Positions 23,621-33,498 of a stretch of 64,000 nt of DNA are shown piece by piece. Origin of the DNA: Ewingella americana (GTDB lineage: Bacteria > Pseudomonadota > Gammaproteobacteria > Enterobacterales > Enterobacteriaceae); NCBI RefSeq assembly GCF_006438725.1, contig NZ_RCZD01000001.1:558001-622000 (forward strand). The letters are read 5' to 3'. The notes below the pieces were generated by a model, which did not search any database, was not told the DNA's origin, and saw nothing but the letters and a program-made list of their open reading frames with translations. The stretch's first letter is position 1. Every line of letters begins with the position of its first letter. A program made the position numbers and the translations under genes.

Positions 23621-23941
23621 TCAGGCTTTTTCCAGCGTACACAGCAACGGATGCTCATTCTCCTTGGCGTACTCATTTACGTGTGCGACCTTGGTTTCAG
23701 CGACTTCCGCAGTGTAAACACCACAGATAGCTTTGCCTTTATAGTGCACCTGGAGCATCAGTTGCGTTGCACGTTCAATATCATAAGAAAAGAACTTTTG
23801 CAGAACGTCAATCACAAATTCCATTGGAGTGTAATCGTCGTTGTTTAATATAACTTTATACATAGATGGCGGTTTTACCTCATCCTTTAACTTATCCGCC
23901 GCTAAATGTTCGAAATTCAGCCAGTCTTGATTCTTACCCAT
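23621..23941 (-). CDS. clpS: ATP-dependent Clp protease adaptor ClpS
   Basis: A 106-residue adaptor that recognises N-terminal Leu, Phe, Tyr and Trp and hands substrates to ClpA. The binding pocket segment [15 protein letters not shown] and the following [11 protein letters not shown] and [12 protein letters not shown] helices are intact. A short flexible N-tail (about 25 residues) precedes the core as expected. It is the first gene of the clpS-clpA operon and is divergent from cspD across 388 bases. Confidence 0.98.
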   Translation of the reverse strand: MGKNQDWLNFEHLAADKLKDEVKPPSMYKVILNNDDYTPMEFVIDVLQKFFSYDIERATQLMLQVHYKGKAICGVYTAEVAETKVAHVNEYAKENEHPLLCTLEKA

Positions 23942-24329
23942 TGCCTGTCCATCACCTTCTGAGGGGCTATTGTGACCAAAATGACAAGGACACCTGTGGT
24001 GTTTTGTCTTTAGTCATAACGTTTATCATTCATTTTACCATTTCTTACACCATCATGCCCCAGCACATAAACCTCTCTTTGTTATCGGCGACACTGTTTA
24101 AATAATGACCTAATTATTTCAATAGCGTTACCTGCTTCAAAGTTTGGTTATCTGCCCCAAGCCGACAAATGCCGTTCCCTTGACGTCCGGATCAATTCCA
24201 CTAGAGTGTAATTTCGTGGGCTGAATACCTATCAGAAACGCCTGCATTCAGCGACGTACGGGCATTCGTGCTCACCAGCTGGCTTAATCTTTTCAACTCA
24301 CCCAATAGTCATGAGAGGGAAGTAGAAGC
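23942..24329. other. clpS-cspD divergent intergenic region
   Basis: This 388-base gap has no open frame worth calling. It holds a credible cspD promoter (24180-24207) and must hold the clpS promoter. No repeat or RNA gene was recognised. Confidence 0.6.
24180..24207 (+). promoter_or_regulatory. candidate cspD promoter
   Basis: TTGACG (24180-24185) and TAGAGT (24202-24207) are 16 bases apart. The implied leader of about 115 bases is in keeping with the long leaders of csp genes. Confidence 0.45.
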
Positions 24330-24563
24330 ATGGAGACGGGTACTGTTAAATGGTTCAATAATGCTAAGGGCTTTGGCTTCATTTGCCCCGTTAATGGTGG
24401 TGAAGACATCTTTGCGCATTACTCTACAATCCAAATGGAGGGTTATCGCACCCTCAAAGCCGGACAACAAGTCAGCTTCGATGTTCATGAAGGGCCAAAA
24501 GGAAATCATGCCAGCCTCATCATCCCAGTGGAAAGTGAAGCGGTTGCCGAACCAGCTGCATAA
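24330..24563 (+). CDS. cspD: cold-shock-like protein CspD
   Basis: A 77-residue single cold-shock domain with RNP1 (KGFGFI) and RNP2 (DIFAHY). CspD is the stationary-phase member that dimerises, binds ssDNA and inhibits replication; it is not cold induced in E. coli. The assignment to CspD rather than another Csp rests on the METGTVKWFNNAKGFGFI start, the EGYRTLKAGQ segment, the acidic/alanine tail and the position next to clpSA. GAGAGG lies about 13 bases before the ATG. A terminator follows. Confidence 0.96.
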   Translation: METGTVKWFNNAKGFGFICPVNGGEDIFAHYSTIQMEGYRTLKAGQQVSFDVHEGPKGNHASLIIPVESEAVAEPAA

Positions 24564-24601
24564 CGCTTATCGTCATACCCTCTTGCTAAAGATTCTTTTC
24601 C

Positions 24602-24636
24602 AAATGCCGGTCTTACATTGACTGGCATTTTTATTT
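24602..24636 (+). terminator. intrinsic terminator of cspD
   Basis: The stem AAATGCC / GGCATTT, extended inward by GGTC / GACT, is followed by TTATTT. Confidence 0.8.
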
Positions 24637-24881
24637 ATGGGGGAGAATTGCCTGGGCTTCAAGTCCTGAGGCGGAAAAAGGCACTTATTTGTCAGGTTTA
24701 GCGGAGGAAAATTGGCGCACAACGCTACCTTCATTGATATCTGCTCATCCAAAATAAACAGAATCCAAACAATTGTAAGGATTTCTACACCACCAAATCA
24801 CCGTTGCATTTTGGTTTATTAACCACCTGTTCAAATAGTCTCATTCGGCCTCTCAGGCCCGTGATGAACAGGTACTTAACA
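24637..24881 (+). other. gap upstream of ybjX, no gene seen
   Basis: Together with the cspD terminator this forms a 318-base gap without a gene. It contains a small leader hairpin (GGCCT / AGGCC, 24847-24859). No clear promoter or PhoP-type repeat with correct spacing was found. Confidence 0.4.
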
Positions 24882-25832
24882 ATGACAACCCTCGTTTACC
24901 CTTTCGAAACCGATAAAAAACTGTCTGGTTTACAACTGCTGTCAGCGCTGGTTTTACATCGACTGGTGCCCGGCAGCGCATGGAACCGAACCCGCTACCG
25001 CATAAAGTTTTTGCTGCGCACGCTGTGTTCGCCGCGTCTGACGCTAAGCTTACTCGGCTACGTGGCTCAGCACCCGCAGCGTGATGAGATCCTGCATGCC
25101 ATGCCACCACTGCCCTGCAAACTGCACCGAGTCTATCAATCCGTGAACGTCAGCCGCGAGACGGCGCTGAACAATATTATCGCGCATTATGAGCACCTGA
25201 CGTCACACGTGCCACCGGCGATAAACCATGCACTCCTGGCGGAAAAGCCTCTGTACATCGCCAGCCTGGAAGGCAAAGAGGGGCAACACTTTAGAATTCG
25301 GTTCAACGCCCTCCCCCGGCAGGACAAAGAGGGTGAAGTCTCTTTGGTGTTCACCAATGAAACCGACGAGCCTGTTGCCACGGTGACCTTCTCGTTGATT
25401 AATTACCTGGGCCAACCCACGCTGTTCATCGGGGCGATTCAGGGACCTAGAGCCTATGTTGACCATGCTGAAATCCAGCGCGTCACCAAAGCCTGCCACG
25501 GGTTGTTTCCGAAACGGCTGATCATGGAAGCGGTAATGCTGGTCGCCGAATTGACCCAAATGACGCAGATCGTGGCCGTAAGCAATGACACCCATATTTA
25601 TGGGCACCCGCGTTACAAAAAACGTAAGGGCATGATCTTTGCCGATTACGACAACTTCTGGGAAACCCTGAACGGCACACGGAGCAAAGAGGGTTATTAC
25701 CACCTGCCGCGCCAAATTTCCCACCGCCCGCTGGAAGAGATCGCCAGCAAGCGCCGTTCAGAATATCGCCGTCGTTACCTGCTGCTCGACGAGTTGGAAA
25801 AACAGATCCGTCAGGCCTTTTCGCAGAGATAA
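24882..25832 (+). CDS. ybjX: VirK/YbjX family protein (DUF535)
   Basis: A 316-residue soluble protein of the VirK/YbjX (DUF535) family. Salmonella and Shigella relatives affect outer-membrane integrity, peptide resistance or virulence, but the biochemical activity is unknown. Conserved stretches include FLLRTLCSPR, the EGQHFRIRF and GEVSLVFTNE strands, TQIVAVSNDTHIYGHPRY and the basic C-terminus (KRRSEYRRRYLLLDEL). I chose the ATG at 24882 (MTTLVYPFE); an in-frame ATG at 24864 is possible. It lacks the macAB neighbours seen beside E. coli ybjX. It is convergent with ybjD, 25 bases away. Confidence 0.88.
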   Translation: MTTLVYPFETDKKLSGLQLLSALVLHRLVPGSAWNRTRYRIKFLLRTLCSPRLTLSLLGYVAQHPQRDEILHAMPPLPCKLHRVYQSVNVSRETALNNIIAHYEHLTSHVPPAINHALLAEKPLYIASLEGKEGQHFRIRFNALPRQDKEGEVSLVFTNETDEPVATVTFSLINYLGQPTLFIGAIQGPRAYVDHAEIQRVTKACHGLFPKRLIMEAVMLVAELTQMTQIVAVSNDTHIYGHPRYKKRKGMIFADYDNFWETLNGTRSKEGYYHLPRQISHRPLEEIASKRRSEYRRRYLLLDELEKQIRQAFSQR

Positions 25833-25857
25833 TCGAAAGAAGCTACGCCAACGCGAC

Positions 25858-27591
25858 TTAGTCCGCACGCCCGCGTGCCAGCCATGCTACCCGAGAAAAC
25901 ATCTGCTTCAGCAAAGGCGGCACAGAGCTGACGCCGCGCTGAGACGCCGCCAGAGCCACATCAATCGCCAGGTCCGGTTTTGAAGTACGGTGGATGGCCT
26001 TATCGATGATCCGGCGCGGTGACATCGGTACGTTTTCCGGTAACGCCGCGTGCCGACGGTATACCTCTTCAAAACCACCGCGATACAGGAAATGTTCAAT
26101 GTCCTGCGTAGGCAACGCTGTCAGGCGGTAACGCAACGTGTCGTCATGAGCTTCAACGTTGCTTATTACCGTGGCGGCATATTTCTTGCCCGCGTCGTCC
26201 CCGTCCACTAACACATGCCATTCGATCCCCATCTGTCTGGCAAAACGCAATAACGGCTTCAGCCCGGATTGGGCAAATTCAATCACCTTGATCCCTTCCG
26301 ACTCAAAATGATAACCGCACAGCCGCGCCAACTGGTTCAGGAGCCACACCTCGGTTTCTCCTTCCACCAGCAACCAGCAGCGGGCAAAAAGGGACGAGGG
26401 CCGGTTGAAGCGGATATGAAAAGCAATCCGGCGGCTGTCTTCTGCACTTAGCCCCTGTGGTCCGATGCTGTACGCCGCCACCCGCCCCGATTCGCGCACC
26501 AGTCTGCAGATCTGCTCGACCGGCACCAACGACAACAATTCGCCGGAATTGGTGGTGGTAATGCGTTGCAGAGGCAACTGGTCAAGAAGTCCCCAGGCCA
26601 CCGACAGCATGATCGGATGCAAACGGGTTTCAGGGTCTTCTATCAATAATAGCGGACGAGCATCAGGATGCAGTAGCACAGAGCCTTTCGCCTGCAACAA
26701 TGTCGAGAACATCCCCAGCAACATGACCCGCATACTGCGGCTATTGGGTTCGGCAATCATCCGGTTGATATTACCCAGTGACCGCCACGCCCGGCGGCTC
26801 TCTGCCCTGCCGTATCGCTTTTGCTGCCACGACACACTGTTGTTGGTTCCCTGCTCGGCAAAATAGTGCTCGAGCAGTTGCTGCATGGCCGCCAGTCCGC
26901 TGCGCAACTCACTGTTAGTCAGATTCTGTGGATTGTGGATCAGGCCACGCGTCAGCTCGTCCAGCTCTTTGGCCATCTGTTCGTTATTTTTTGCCAAACG
27001 CGGTGCCAGCGTTTCACTGCGTAACCGACGGATGAAACGCGCATCGCGCAAGCGTAAAACGGGGTTGAGGGTGATAAGCGCCTGAGCCAGAGGATCGATA
27101 GTTTGCAGATTCAACATCTGCCCATTGGCGGAGAGAAAGCTGCGCAGCGTCAGTACGCTGCCATCGTCATCCAGTTCGCCTTCAAGGCGGTAATAAATCC
27201 GCGTTAGCTTATCGGGGCATTTCACCCATAAAGGAGAGAGCGGATTAAAGCGGGGCGAAGTGTGATGTCCTGCCTGATTTTCACAGAACGTAAATACCAC
27301 GTGCAGGTATTTGGTTTTTTCCTGCTGCTCTCCCGCCGGGAAGTAAAAATCCTCTTCTTTAAAGCAGTAAAGCTCCGGCTGCGGTGAGAGTAATAGCGTC
27401 AGGGCATCCAGCAAACTGGATTTACCCCAGGCATTTTCACCAATCAGTACGGTATTGGTGGTGACCGAAGAAACGCTGTCTTCGTTGAGCGGGCCGGTGA
27501 TAGATGCCCCCCGCCGCACGGGTTGCGTCAGCGTCAGTGAAAGCCGGTTAAGACCGCGAAATCCTGCAATGTCGATATGTTCCAGATACAT
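25858..27591 (-). CDS. ybjD: OLD-family ATP-dependent endonuclease-like protein YbjD
   Basis: A 577-residue protein with an SMC/RecF-like ATPase head fused to a TOPRIM nuclease domain, the layout of OLD-family nucleases. The Walker A is the unusual GENAWGKS at residues 51-58. The distal ATPase motif LLLIEDPETRLHP lies mid-protein. The TOPRIM acidic motifs are LLVEGETEVW and HVLVDGDDAGKKYA. Compared with the E. coli protein as I recall it, there is an extra segment (about residues 24-46) just before Walker A. The function is unproven; nuclease activity is inferred from the domains. There is no adjacent Gabija-type UvrD helicase, so a defence role is not supported. It is divergent from lysO. 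Confidence 0.9.
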   Translation of the reverse strand: MYLEHIDIAGFRGLNRLSLTLTQPVRRGASITGPLNEDSVSSVTTNTVLIGENAWGKSSLLDALTLLLSPQPELYCFKEEDFYFPAGEQQEKTKYLHVVFTFCENQAGHHTSPRFNPLSPLWVKCPDKLTRIYYRLEGELDDDGSVLTLRSFLSANGQMLNLQTIDPLAQALITLNPVLRLRDARFIRRLRSETLAPRLAKNNEQMAKELDELTRGLIHNPQNLTNSELRSGLAAMQQLLEHYFAEQGTNNSVSWQQKRYGRAESRRAWRSLGNINRMIAEPNSRSMRVMLLGMFSTLLQAKGSVLLHPDARPLLLIEDPETRLHPIMLSVAWGLLDQLPLQRITTTNSGELLSLVPVEQICRLVRESGRVAAYSIGPQGLSAEDSRRIAFHIRFNRPSSLFARCWLLVEGETEVWLLNQLARLCGYHFESEGIKVIEFAQSGLKPLLRFARQMGIEWHVLVDGDDAGKKYAATVISNVEAHDDTLRYRLTALPTQDIEHFLYRGGFEEVYRRHAALPENVPMSPRRIIDKAIHRTSKPDLAIDVALAASQRGVSSVPPLLKQMFSRVAWLARGRAD

Positions 27592-27759
27592 CAGACCGCT
27601 CCCCTGTGCTTTCCTCTGATATGAGCATGGCGGTAAAAACGCTTATCGGTCAAGCACTCTGCAAGCAGCCTGCGTGTTTAAGCGACTTTACAGTTCGATA
27701 ACTTTTGGTTAGCGTGTGGACCGCCCATTCAGGATTTTTATCTTATACGGATTCATCTC

Positions 27760-28659
27760 ATGTACTCAGGTTTGTTGATCATTCTTCTGCCGCTGATCAT
27801 CGGCTATCTCATCCCGATAAAACAGAGAGCACTTCTTCATATCATCAACCGGTTACTGAGCTGGATGGTGTATGTGATCTTGTTCATTATGGGGATCAGC
27901 CTGGCATTTCTGGACAATCTGAGCACCAACTTAGTGCTGATATTCAAATACGCCGCCGTCTGTTTTCTGTGTATTTTCATCATCAACTTTGCGACCCTGT
28001 GGCTGCTCGAACGCCGCAAGCCCTGGAAAACCACTCATAAGCAGGAATCCCTGCCGTCACGTCTGAACATGGCGCTGGACTCGCTGAAGTTATGTGGCGT
28101 AGTTGTGGCCGGTTTCCTGCTCGGGCTGACCCAATGGCACTGGCTGACCTTTGCGTCTCAGGCCAGCGAAGCTGCGCTGATTTTCCTGCTGGCGCTGGTG
28201 GGCATGCAGTTACGTAATAGCAGCATGACGCTGCGCCAGATCATCCTCAATCGTCGCGGTATGCTGGTGGCCTCGGTCGTGGCGGTCAGCTCACTGCTTG
28301 GCGGCGCGCTGGCGGCCGTGATGCTCGGCTTACCCGTTAAAACCGGCCTGGCGATGGCCTCCGGTTATGGCTGGTACTCCCTTTCCGGTATCGTGCTGAC
28401 GGACTCCTTCGGGCCGGTGGTCGGCAGTGCCGCATTCTTTAACGATCTGGCCCGCGAACTGGTCGCCATCATGCTCATCCCGACCTTAGTGCGCACCAGC
28501 CGTTCGTCTGCACTGGGTCTGTGTGGTGCGACCTCTATGGACTTCACTCTGCCGGTATTGCAGCGCAGCGGCGGTCTGGACATGGTGCCGCCTGCCGTGG
28601 TGCACGGTTTCCTGCTGAGCCTGCTGGCACCGGTCCTGATGGCCTTCTTCTCTGCCTGA
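27760..28659 (+). CDS. lysO: L-lysine exporter LysO
   Basis: A 299-residue inner-membrane protein (formerly YbjE) of the LysO family, which exports lysine and toxic analogues such as thialysine. It is the same length as in E. coli, with about eight hydrophobic segments. Conserved polar or glycine-rich stretches are SGYGWYSLSGIVLTDSFGP, SAAFFNDLARELVAIM and GLCGATSMDFTLPVLQR. It is divergent from ybjD and upstream of hcp, with an AT-rich 168-base leader. No ArgR box or lysine riboswitch could be recognised. The start at 27760 is the only sensible one. Confidence 0.95.
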   Translation: MYSGLLIILLPLIIGYLIPIKQRALLHIINRLLSWMVYVILFIMGISLAFLDNLSTNLVLIFKYAAVCFLCIFIINFATLWLLERRKPWKTTHKQESLPSRLNMALDSLKLCGVVVAGFLLGLTQWHWLTFASQASEAALIFLLALVGMQLRNSSMTLRQIILNRRGMLVASVVAVSSLLGGALAAVMLGLPVKTGLAMASGYGWYSLSGIVLTDSFGPVVGSAAFFNDLARELVAIMLIPTLVRTSRSSALGLCGATSMDFTLPVLQRSGGLDMVPPAVVHGFLLSLLAPVLMAFFSA

Positions 28660-28786
28660 TTCTCCCCCTGCTGGTCTGCGGACCGGCAGTTTTCAGCCCG
28701 CCGAATACTTGCGTTAAATCAACTCTCTCGCACATATTCCAAAAAGCGCTTCAATTTTTGCCTCATCAGTTCTAGGCTCATTTTAA

Positions 28787-28809
28787 AACACGCATTTAAA
28801 ATGCAACTT
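28787..28809 (+). promoter_or_regulatory. NsrR-type operator of hcp-hcr
   Basis: An 11-1-11 inverted repeat, AACACGCATTT-A-AAATGCAACTT, matches the NsrR consensus half-site AAGATGCATTT at about 8 and 10 of 11 positions. It ends 16 bases before the hcp ATG. In E. coli the nitric-oxide-sensing repressor NsrR controls hcp-hcr through such a site. Confidence 0.75.
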
Positions 28810-28825
28810 ATAAAAGGAACTGATG

Positions 28826-30478
28826 ATGTTTTGTGTGCAATGTGAACAAACGGTCCGCACCCCGGCGGCAAATGGCTGTGCTTATGCGCAAGGCATGTGT
28901 GGCAAAACGGCAGAAACGTCAGACCTGCAAGATCTGCTGGTTGCTGTGCTGCAAGGTCTGTCGGCCTGGGCGCTGGCTGCCCGAGGGTATGACATCGTCG
29001 ATGCTGAAATCGACGCTTTTGCGCCACGGGCCTTCTTCTCCACCCTGACCAATGTGAATTTCGACTCTGAACGCATTGTGGGCTATGCCCGCGAAGCCAT
29101 TTCACACCGTGAATCACTGGCCGCACGCTGCCGTCTGATGGACCCATCCATCACGGTGGATCACCCGCTGGCGCAGCTGACACTGGCAGGCGAAGCCCTC
29201 GCTGAATTACAGCTTCAGGCACAGCAATTTGCGCTCAACAGCGACAAAGCGGCGGTCGGTGATGACATTCACGGCCTGCGACTGCTGTGTCTTTACGGTC
29301 TGAAAGGCGCGGCGGCCTACATGGAACATGCGCATGTTCTCGGTCAATCTGATGTCAGTATCTATGCTGACTATCACCGTTTGATGGCGTGGCTCGGCAC
29401 TCAGCCGGCCGATATGAATACCCTGCTGGAAAACGCTATGGGTATCGGCCAGATGAATTTCCACGTGATGGCGATTCTGGATAAAGGTGAAACCGACGCC
29501 TACGGCCATCCGGTACCGACCGTGGTAAATGTTCGCCCGCGCGCGGGCAAAGCCATTCTGATCTCCGGCCATGACCTGAAAGACCTGCAAATGCTGCTCG
29601 AACAGACCGAGGGCCGCGGTATTAACATTTATACCCACGGTGAAATGTTGCCTGCCCACGGATATCCGCAGTTGAAAAAATATTCGCATCTGGCCGGTAA
29701 CTACGGCAGCGGTTGGCAGAATCAGCAGATCGAATTTGCCAAATTCCCGGGGCCCGTGGTGATGACCTCCAACTGTATTATCGATCCGAATGTCGGCAAC
29801 TACGGTGACCGCATCTGGACCCGCAGTATTGTCGGCTGGCCGGGTGTGAAACATCTCGAAGGGGAAGATTTCGCGCAGATCATTGCTCAGGCGCTGGAAC
29901 AGCCGGGCTTCCCTTATGACGAAATCGAGCAGGAAATTACCGTCGGCTTCGGTCGCGAAACCTTGCTGGGCGCGGCCGATACCGTGATTGATCTGGTGGC
30001 CACTAAGCAACTGCGTCACATCTTCCTGATTGGTGGTTGTGACGGCAGCCGTGGCGAACGCAGCTACTTTACCGATCTGGCCCGCGCCGTGCCTGAAGAC
30101 TGCCTGATCATGACGCTGGCCTGCGGCAAGTACCGCTTCAATAAACTTGATTTCGGCACTCTCGGTCCGTTGCCGCGCCTGCTTGACGTCGGCCAGTGCA
30201 ACGACGCCTATTCCGCCATTATGCTGGCGGTCAATCTGGCCGAAAAACTGGGCTGCGGCGTGAATGACTTACCGTTAAGTCTGGTGCTGTCATGGTTCGA
30301 GCAAAAAGCCATTGTGATCCTGCTGACGCTGCTTTCGCTCGGCGTGAAGAATATTGCCACCGGCCCGACGGCTCCGGCTTTCCTGACGGACAACCTGCTG
30401 GCGATACTCAACGAAAAATTCGGTCTGCGGGCCATCAGCTCAGTTGAGCAGGATTTGAAAATGATGTTGCCGGAGTAA
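28826..30478 (+). CDS. hcp: hydroxylamine reductase / hybrid cluster protein
   Basis: A 550-residue class II prismane protein with an N-terminal [2Fe-2S]-type cysteine motif ([18 protein letters not shown]...GMC) and the [4Fe-2S-2O] hybrid cluster. It reduces nitric oxide to N2O under anaerobic nitrosative stress, reduces hydroxylamine in vitro, and in E. coli takes part in S-nitrosylation. Cluster-binding blocks include [31 protein letters not shown] and [10 protein letters not shown]. Two ATGs occur in tandem; 28826 gives the family start MFCVQCEQ and better spacing from AAGGAA. hcr follows after 6 bases. Confidence 0.97.
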   Translation: MFCVQCEQTVRTPAANGCAYAQGMCGKTAETSDLQDLLVAVLQGLSAWALAARGYDIVDAEIDAFAPRAFFSTLTNVNFDSERIVGYAREAISHRESLAARCRLMDPSITVDHPLAQLTLAGEALAELQLQAQQFALNSDKAAVGDDIHGLRLLCLYGLKGAAAYMEHAHVLGQSDVSIYADYHRLMAWLGTQPADMNTLLENAMGIGQMNFHVMAILDKGETDAYGHPVPTVVNVRPRAGKAILISGHDLKDLQMLLEQTEGRGINIYTHGEMLPAHGYPQLKKYSHLAGNYGSGWQNQQIEFAKFPGPVVMTSNCIIDPNVGNYGDRIWTRSIVGWPGVKHLEGEDFAQIIAQALEQPGFPYDEIEQEITVGFGRETLLGAADTVIDLVATKQLRHIFLIGGCDGSRGERSYFTDLARAVPEDCLIMTLACGKYRFNKLDFGTLGPLPRLLDVGQCNDAYSAIMLAVNLAEKLGCGVNDLPLSLVLSWFEQKAIVILLTLLSLGVKNIATGPTAPAFLTDNLLAILNEKFGLRAISSVEQDLKMMLPE

Positions 30479-30484
30479 TACGCG

Positions 30485-31498
30485 ATGAATTTTCCTTTAT
30501 TTGCCGATCAACCCACGCTGCTGTGTCAGAACCGGATGCAGGTGCATGATATTCTCCGCGAAACGCCCGACGTCTGGACGATTTCGCTGTTCAGCCACGT
30601 CCTTTACCCGTACCAGCCCGGCCAGTTTGCGCTGGTCAATACCGGCCACGGCGGTGATGTGCAACGCGCCTATACGCTCTCGTCCACGCCGGGTGTCAGT
30701 CGCTTTATCACCCTGACCGTGCGAAATATTGAAAACGGCGCAGGTTCCGGCTGGCTGACGCAGCAGGTAAAACCGGGCGATTACCTGTGGCTGTCTGATG
30801 CACAGGGGGAATTCACCCATGCGGGCGAACAGCCACTGTTACTGCTGGCGGCAGGCTGCGGCGTGACGCCGGTAATGTCGATAGCGCGCGACGTGCTGGC
30901 TCATCACCCTTCGCAAAGCGTGCAGGTGTTTTACAGCGTACGCACTCCGCAGGACATTATTTTTGCCGCCGAGTGGCAACAGTTGCTGGCACAGTATTCA
31001 CAACTTAGCCTGACCATTCTGGCCGAGCATGATGCCCAGCCCGGCCAGATCGCCGGGCGCCTGAGTCAGGATCTGCTGCAACAACAGGTGCCCGATATCC
31101 GTTCGCGCCGGGTGATGATTTGCGGTCCCGCGCCGTACATGCAACTGGCAGGAAACTGGGCAGGCGAGCTGGGCGTAAAGACGGAAAATATTGTCAAAGA
31201 ACAGTTTCAGGCCACTGAAGCACCGGTTTCTGACCATGATCAGCTCACCCTTACCCGCCTGACGCCACTTCAGCACTATCGCGTGCCGGTCGGCACCACG
31301 CTGCTCGCCGCCATGGAGCAGCATGGCATACCCGTGACAGCAGCTTGCCGGGCGGGCGTGTGTGGCAGTTGCAAAACCCACCTGACCTCCGGCGACTATC
31401 GCACCACCAGTCAAATGACACTAAGCGAAGACGAGATCGCTCAGGGGTATGTACTGGCCTGTAGCTGTCAGCTTCAGGGCGACGCCACCCTCGCCTGA
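30485..31498 (+). CDS. hcr: NADH oxidoreductase Hcr
   Basis: A 337-residue electron donor for Hcp. The N-terminal FAD domain (RAYTLSSTPG near residue 60) and NAD-binding region (LLLAAGCGVTPVMSI, MICGPAPYM) form a ferredoxin-reductase module. It is followed by a C-terminal plant-type [2Fe-2S] ferredoxin domain (CRAGVCGSCKT, distal CSC). It is co-transcribed with hcp behind the NsrR-type operator. The domain order (reductase first, ferredoxin last) is typical of Hcr. Confidence 0.95.
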   Translation: MNFPLFADQPTLLCQNRMQVHDILRETPDVWTISLFSHVLYPYQPGQFALVNTGHGGDVQRAYTLSSTPGVSRFITLTVRNIENGAGSGWLTQQVKPGDYLWLSDAQGEFTHAGEQPLLLLAAGCGVTPVMSIARDVLAHHPSQSVQVFYSVRTPQDIIFAAEWQQLLAQYSQLSLTILAEHDAQPGQIAGRLSQDLLQQQVPDIRSRRVMICGPAPYMQLAGNWAGELGVKTENIVKEQFQATEAPVSDHDQLTLTRLTPLQHYRVPVGTTLLAAMEQHGIPVTAACRAGVCGSCKTHLTSGDYRTTSQMTLSEDEIAQGYVLACSCQLQGDATLA

Positions 31499-31503
31499 TC
31501 CTC

Positions 31504-31543
31504 TGCCCGTTCATGACTTTTTACAGTCAGGGCGGGCAATTTT
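31504..31543 (+). terminator. probable terminator of hcp-hcr
   Basis: The outer stem TGCCCG / CGGGCA encloses the inner stem TGACT / AGTCA and is followed by ATTTTA. The T-run is short, so efficiency is uncertain. Confidence 0.5.
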
Positions 31544-31663
31544 ACAAATTTACAGATCCCTTGCGCCTCTACTTAGGTATGGTTTAACGCTGAGCATTCA
31601 TCGCCGTAATCATTGAACTATGATTAACGCAGTTATTTTTGAATACACGGTAAGGATCTAAAA

Positions 31664-33385
31664 ATGAAACACAGCGTAGCGTCATTACTGGCAAAAACTC
31701 TTGAGCAGGCAGGCGTCAAAAGGATTTGGGGCGTTACCGGCGACTCATTAAATGGACTGAGCGACAGCCTGAATAAAATGGGCACCATCGAATGGATGGG
31801 TACTCGTCATGAAGAAGTGGCGGCGTTTGCGGCCGGTGCCGAAGCGCAACTGACGGGCGAACTGGCAGTGTGTGCCGGTTCCTGCGGGCCAGGCAACCTG
31901 CATCTGATTAATGGCCTGTTCGACTGCCATCGCAACCACGTCCCCGTGGTGGCCATCGCCGCACATATCCCTTCCAGTGAAATCGGCAGCGGTTATTTTC
32001 AGGAAACCCATCCAACCGAACTTTTCCGCGAGTGCAGCCATTATTGCGAAATGATCACCAACCCGGAGCAGCTACCGCAGGTGCTGGGCATCGCCATGCG
32101 CAAAGCCATTCTCAACCGGGGTGTTTCGGTGATCGTATTGCCGGGTGACGTGGCGCTGAAACCTGCACCGGAAGAGGCCACTGCCAAATGGTATCCGCCG
32201 CAGTTGCCGGTGGTGCAGCCAAATGCTTCCGAGATGGAAAAACTGGCCGTTGCGCTCAATGGCGCGAAAAATATTACCCTGATGTGTGGCAGCGGCTGCG
32301 CCGGGGCCCATGACGAAGTGGTGAAACTGGCTGAAATCCTCAAAGCACCGGTAGTACATGCCCTGCGAGGCAAAGAGCATATCGAATGGGACAACCCTTA
32401 TAGCGTCGGCATGACCGGCCTGATTGGTTTCTCCTCCGGCTTCCACGCCATGATGAATGCCGACACATTGATCCTGCTCGGCACTCAGTTCCCCTACCGC
32501 GCTTTCTACCCGACCGATGCCAATATCATCCAGATTGATATCAACCCAGGCAGCATCGGCGCGCATTGTCAGGTCGATATGGCGCTGGTCGGCGACATAA
32601 AATCAACCCTGACCGCCCTGCTGCCTAAGTTGCAGGAGAAAGCTGACCGCAAATTCCTCGACAAAGCGCTGAAGCATTACGCCGAAACGCGCAAAGATCT
32701 GGACGGCCTGGCAACGGCCAACGATAAACAGGCGATCCATCCACAATATCTGGCACAACAAATCAGCCGATTTGCCGACGCCGACGCGGTGTTTACCTGC
32801 GACGTTGGAACCCCGACCGTCTGGGCCTGCCGCTACCTGCAAATGAACGGCAAACGCCGCCTGATTGGTTCGTTCAATCACGGTTCTATGGCCAACGCTA
32901 TGCCGCAGGCCCTGGGCGCACAGGCCATCGACCGCAACCGGCAAGTGGTGGCGCTGTGTGGTGACGGCGGGTTCACCATGCTGATGGGAGATTTCCTCAC
33001 GCTGGCCCAGCAAAAATTGCCGGTGAAAATCATTATTTTCAATAACAGCGTGCTGGGCTTTGTGGCGATGGAAATGAAAGCCGGGGGTTACATGACCGAC
33101 GGCACCGAACTGAAAAACCCGAACTTTGCTGCCATGGCAGAAGCCGCCGGTATCAAAGGTATTCGCGTGGAAAAATCCTCGGAGGTGGATGCCGCATTGC
33201 AGGATGCTTTCGCCTATCAGGGTCCGGTATTGGTGGATGTCGTCACCGCCACCGACGAGCTCGCCATGCCACCGCAGATAAAATTCGAGCAGGCCAAAGG
33301 CTTTAGTCTCTACATGCTGCGTGCGGTGATTAACGGCCGTGGTGATGAAGTGGTGGAACTGGCGAAAACCAACTGGCTGCGATAA
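31664..33385 (+). CDS. poxB: pyruvate dehydrogenase (quinone) / pyruvate oxidase
   Basis: A 573-residue peripheral membrane flavoenzyme that converts pyruvate to acetate and CO2 and passes electrons to ubiquinone. It has the three-domain TPP-enzyme layout, with the catalytic glutamate region ([16 protein letters not shown]), a central FAD domain and TPP-binding [12 protein letters not shown]...NN near residue 430. The C-terminal membrane-binding tail ([16 protein letters not shown]) is present. TAAGGA lies ahead of the ATG. A TATGAT at 31619-31624 could be a sigma-S type -10, fitting the stationary-phase control known for E. coli poxB, but this is weak. Confidence 0.97.
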   Translation: MKHSVASLLAKTLEQAGVKRIWGVTGDSLNGLSDSLNKMGTIEWMGTRHEEVAAFAAGAEAQLTGELAVCAGSCGPGNLHLINGLFDCHRNHVPVVAIAAHIPSSEIGSGYFQETHPTELFRECSHYCEMITNPEQLPQVLGIAMRKAILNRGVSVIVLPGDVALKPAPEEATAKWYPPQLPVVQPNASEMEKLAVALNGAKNITLMCGSGCAGAHDEVVKLAEILKAPVVHALRGKEHIEWDNPYSVGMTGLIGFSSGFHAMMNADTLILLGTQFPYRAFYPTDANIIQIDINPGSIGAHCQVDMALVGDIKSTLTALLPKLQEKADRKFLDKALKHYAETRKDLDGLATANDKQAIHPQYLAQQISRFADADAVFTCDVGTPTVWACRYLQMNGKRRLIGSFNHGSMANAMPQALGAQAIDRNRQVVALCGDGGFTMLMGDFLTLAQQKLPVKIIIFNNSVLGFVAMEMKAGGYMTDGTELKNPNFAAMAEAAGIKGIRVEKSSEVDAALQDAFAYQGPVLVDVVTATDELAMPPQIKFEQAKGFSLYMLRAVINGRGDEVVELAKTNWLR

Positions 33386-33498
33386 CCCAGACGGCGCTAT
33401 AGTGGAGGATGACTACGGGGCATATTGCTTCTTTTATTGCTTAAATATGTTGCCCGTATTTCCTGCACTTACATTCACCCAGCAGAAGGAAACCGACG

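Noticed and set aside
24804-24840. PhoP box upstream of ybjX (GGTTTA with a later TGTTCA)
   Set aside because: The two half-sites are 15 bases apart rather than the 11-base repeat distance PhoP needs, and the second half is poor.
25858-27591. OLD nuclease as part of a Gabija or other defence island
   Set aside because: Its neighbours are ybjX and lysO, as in the E. coli core genome; no helicase, reverse transcriptase, methylase or mobile gene is adjacent.
28741-28780. FNR box upstream of hcp (TTTTG...ATCAG)
   Set aside because: Only one half-site resembles consensus; spacing and the other half do not fit.
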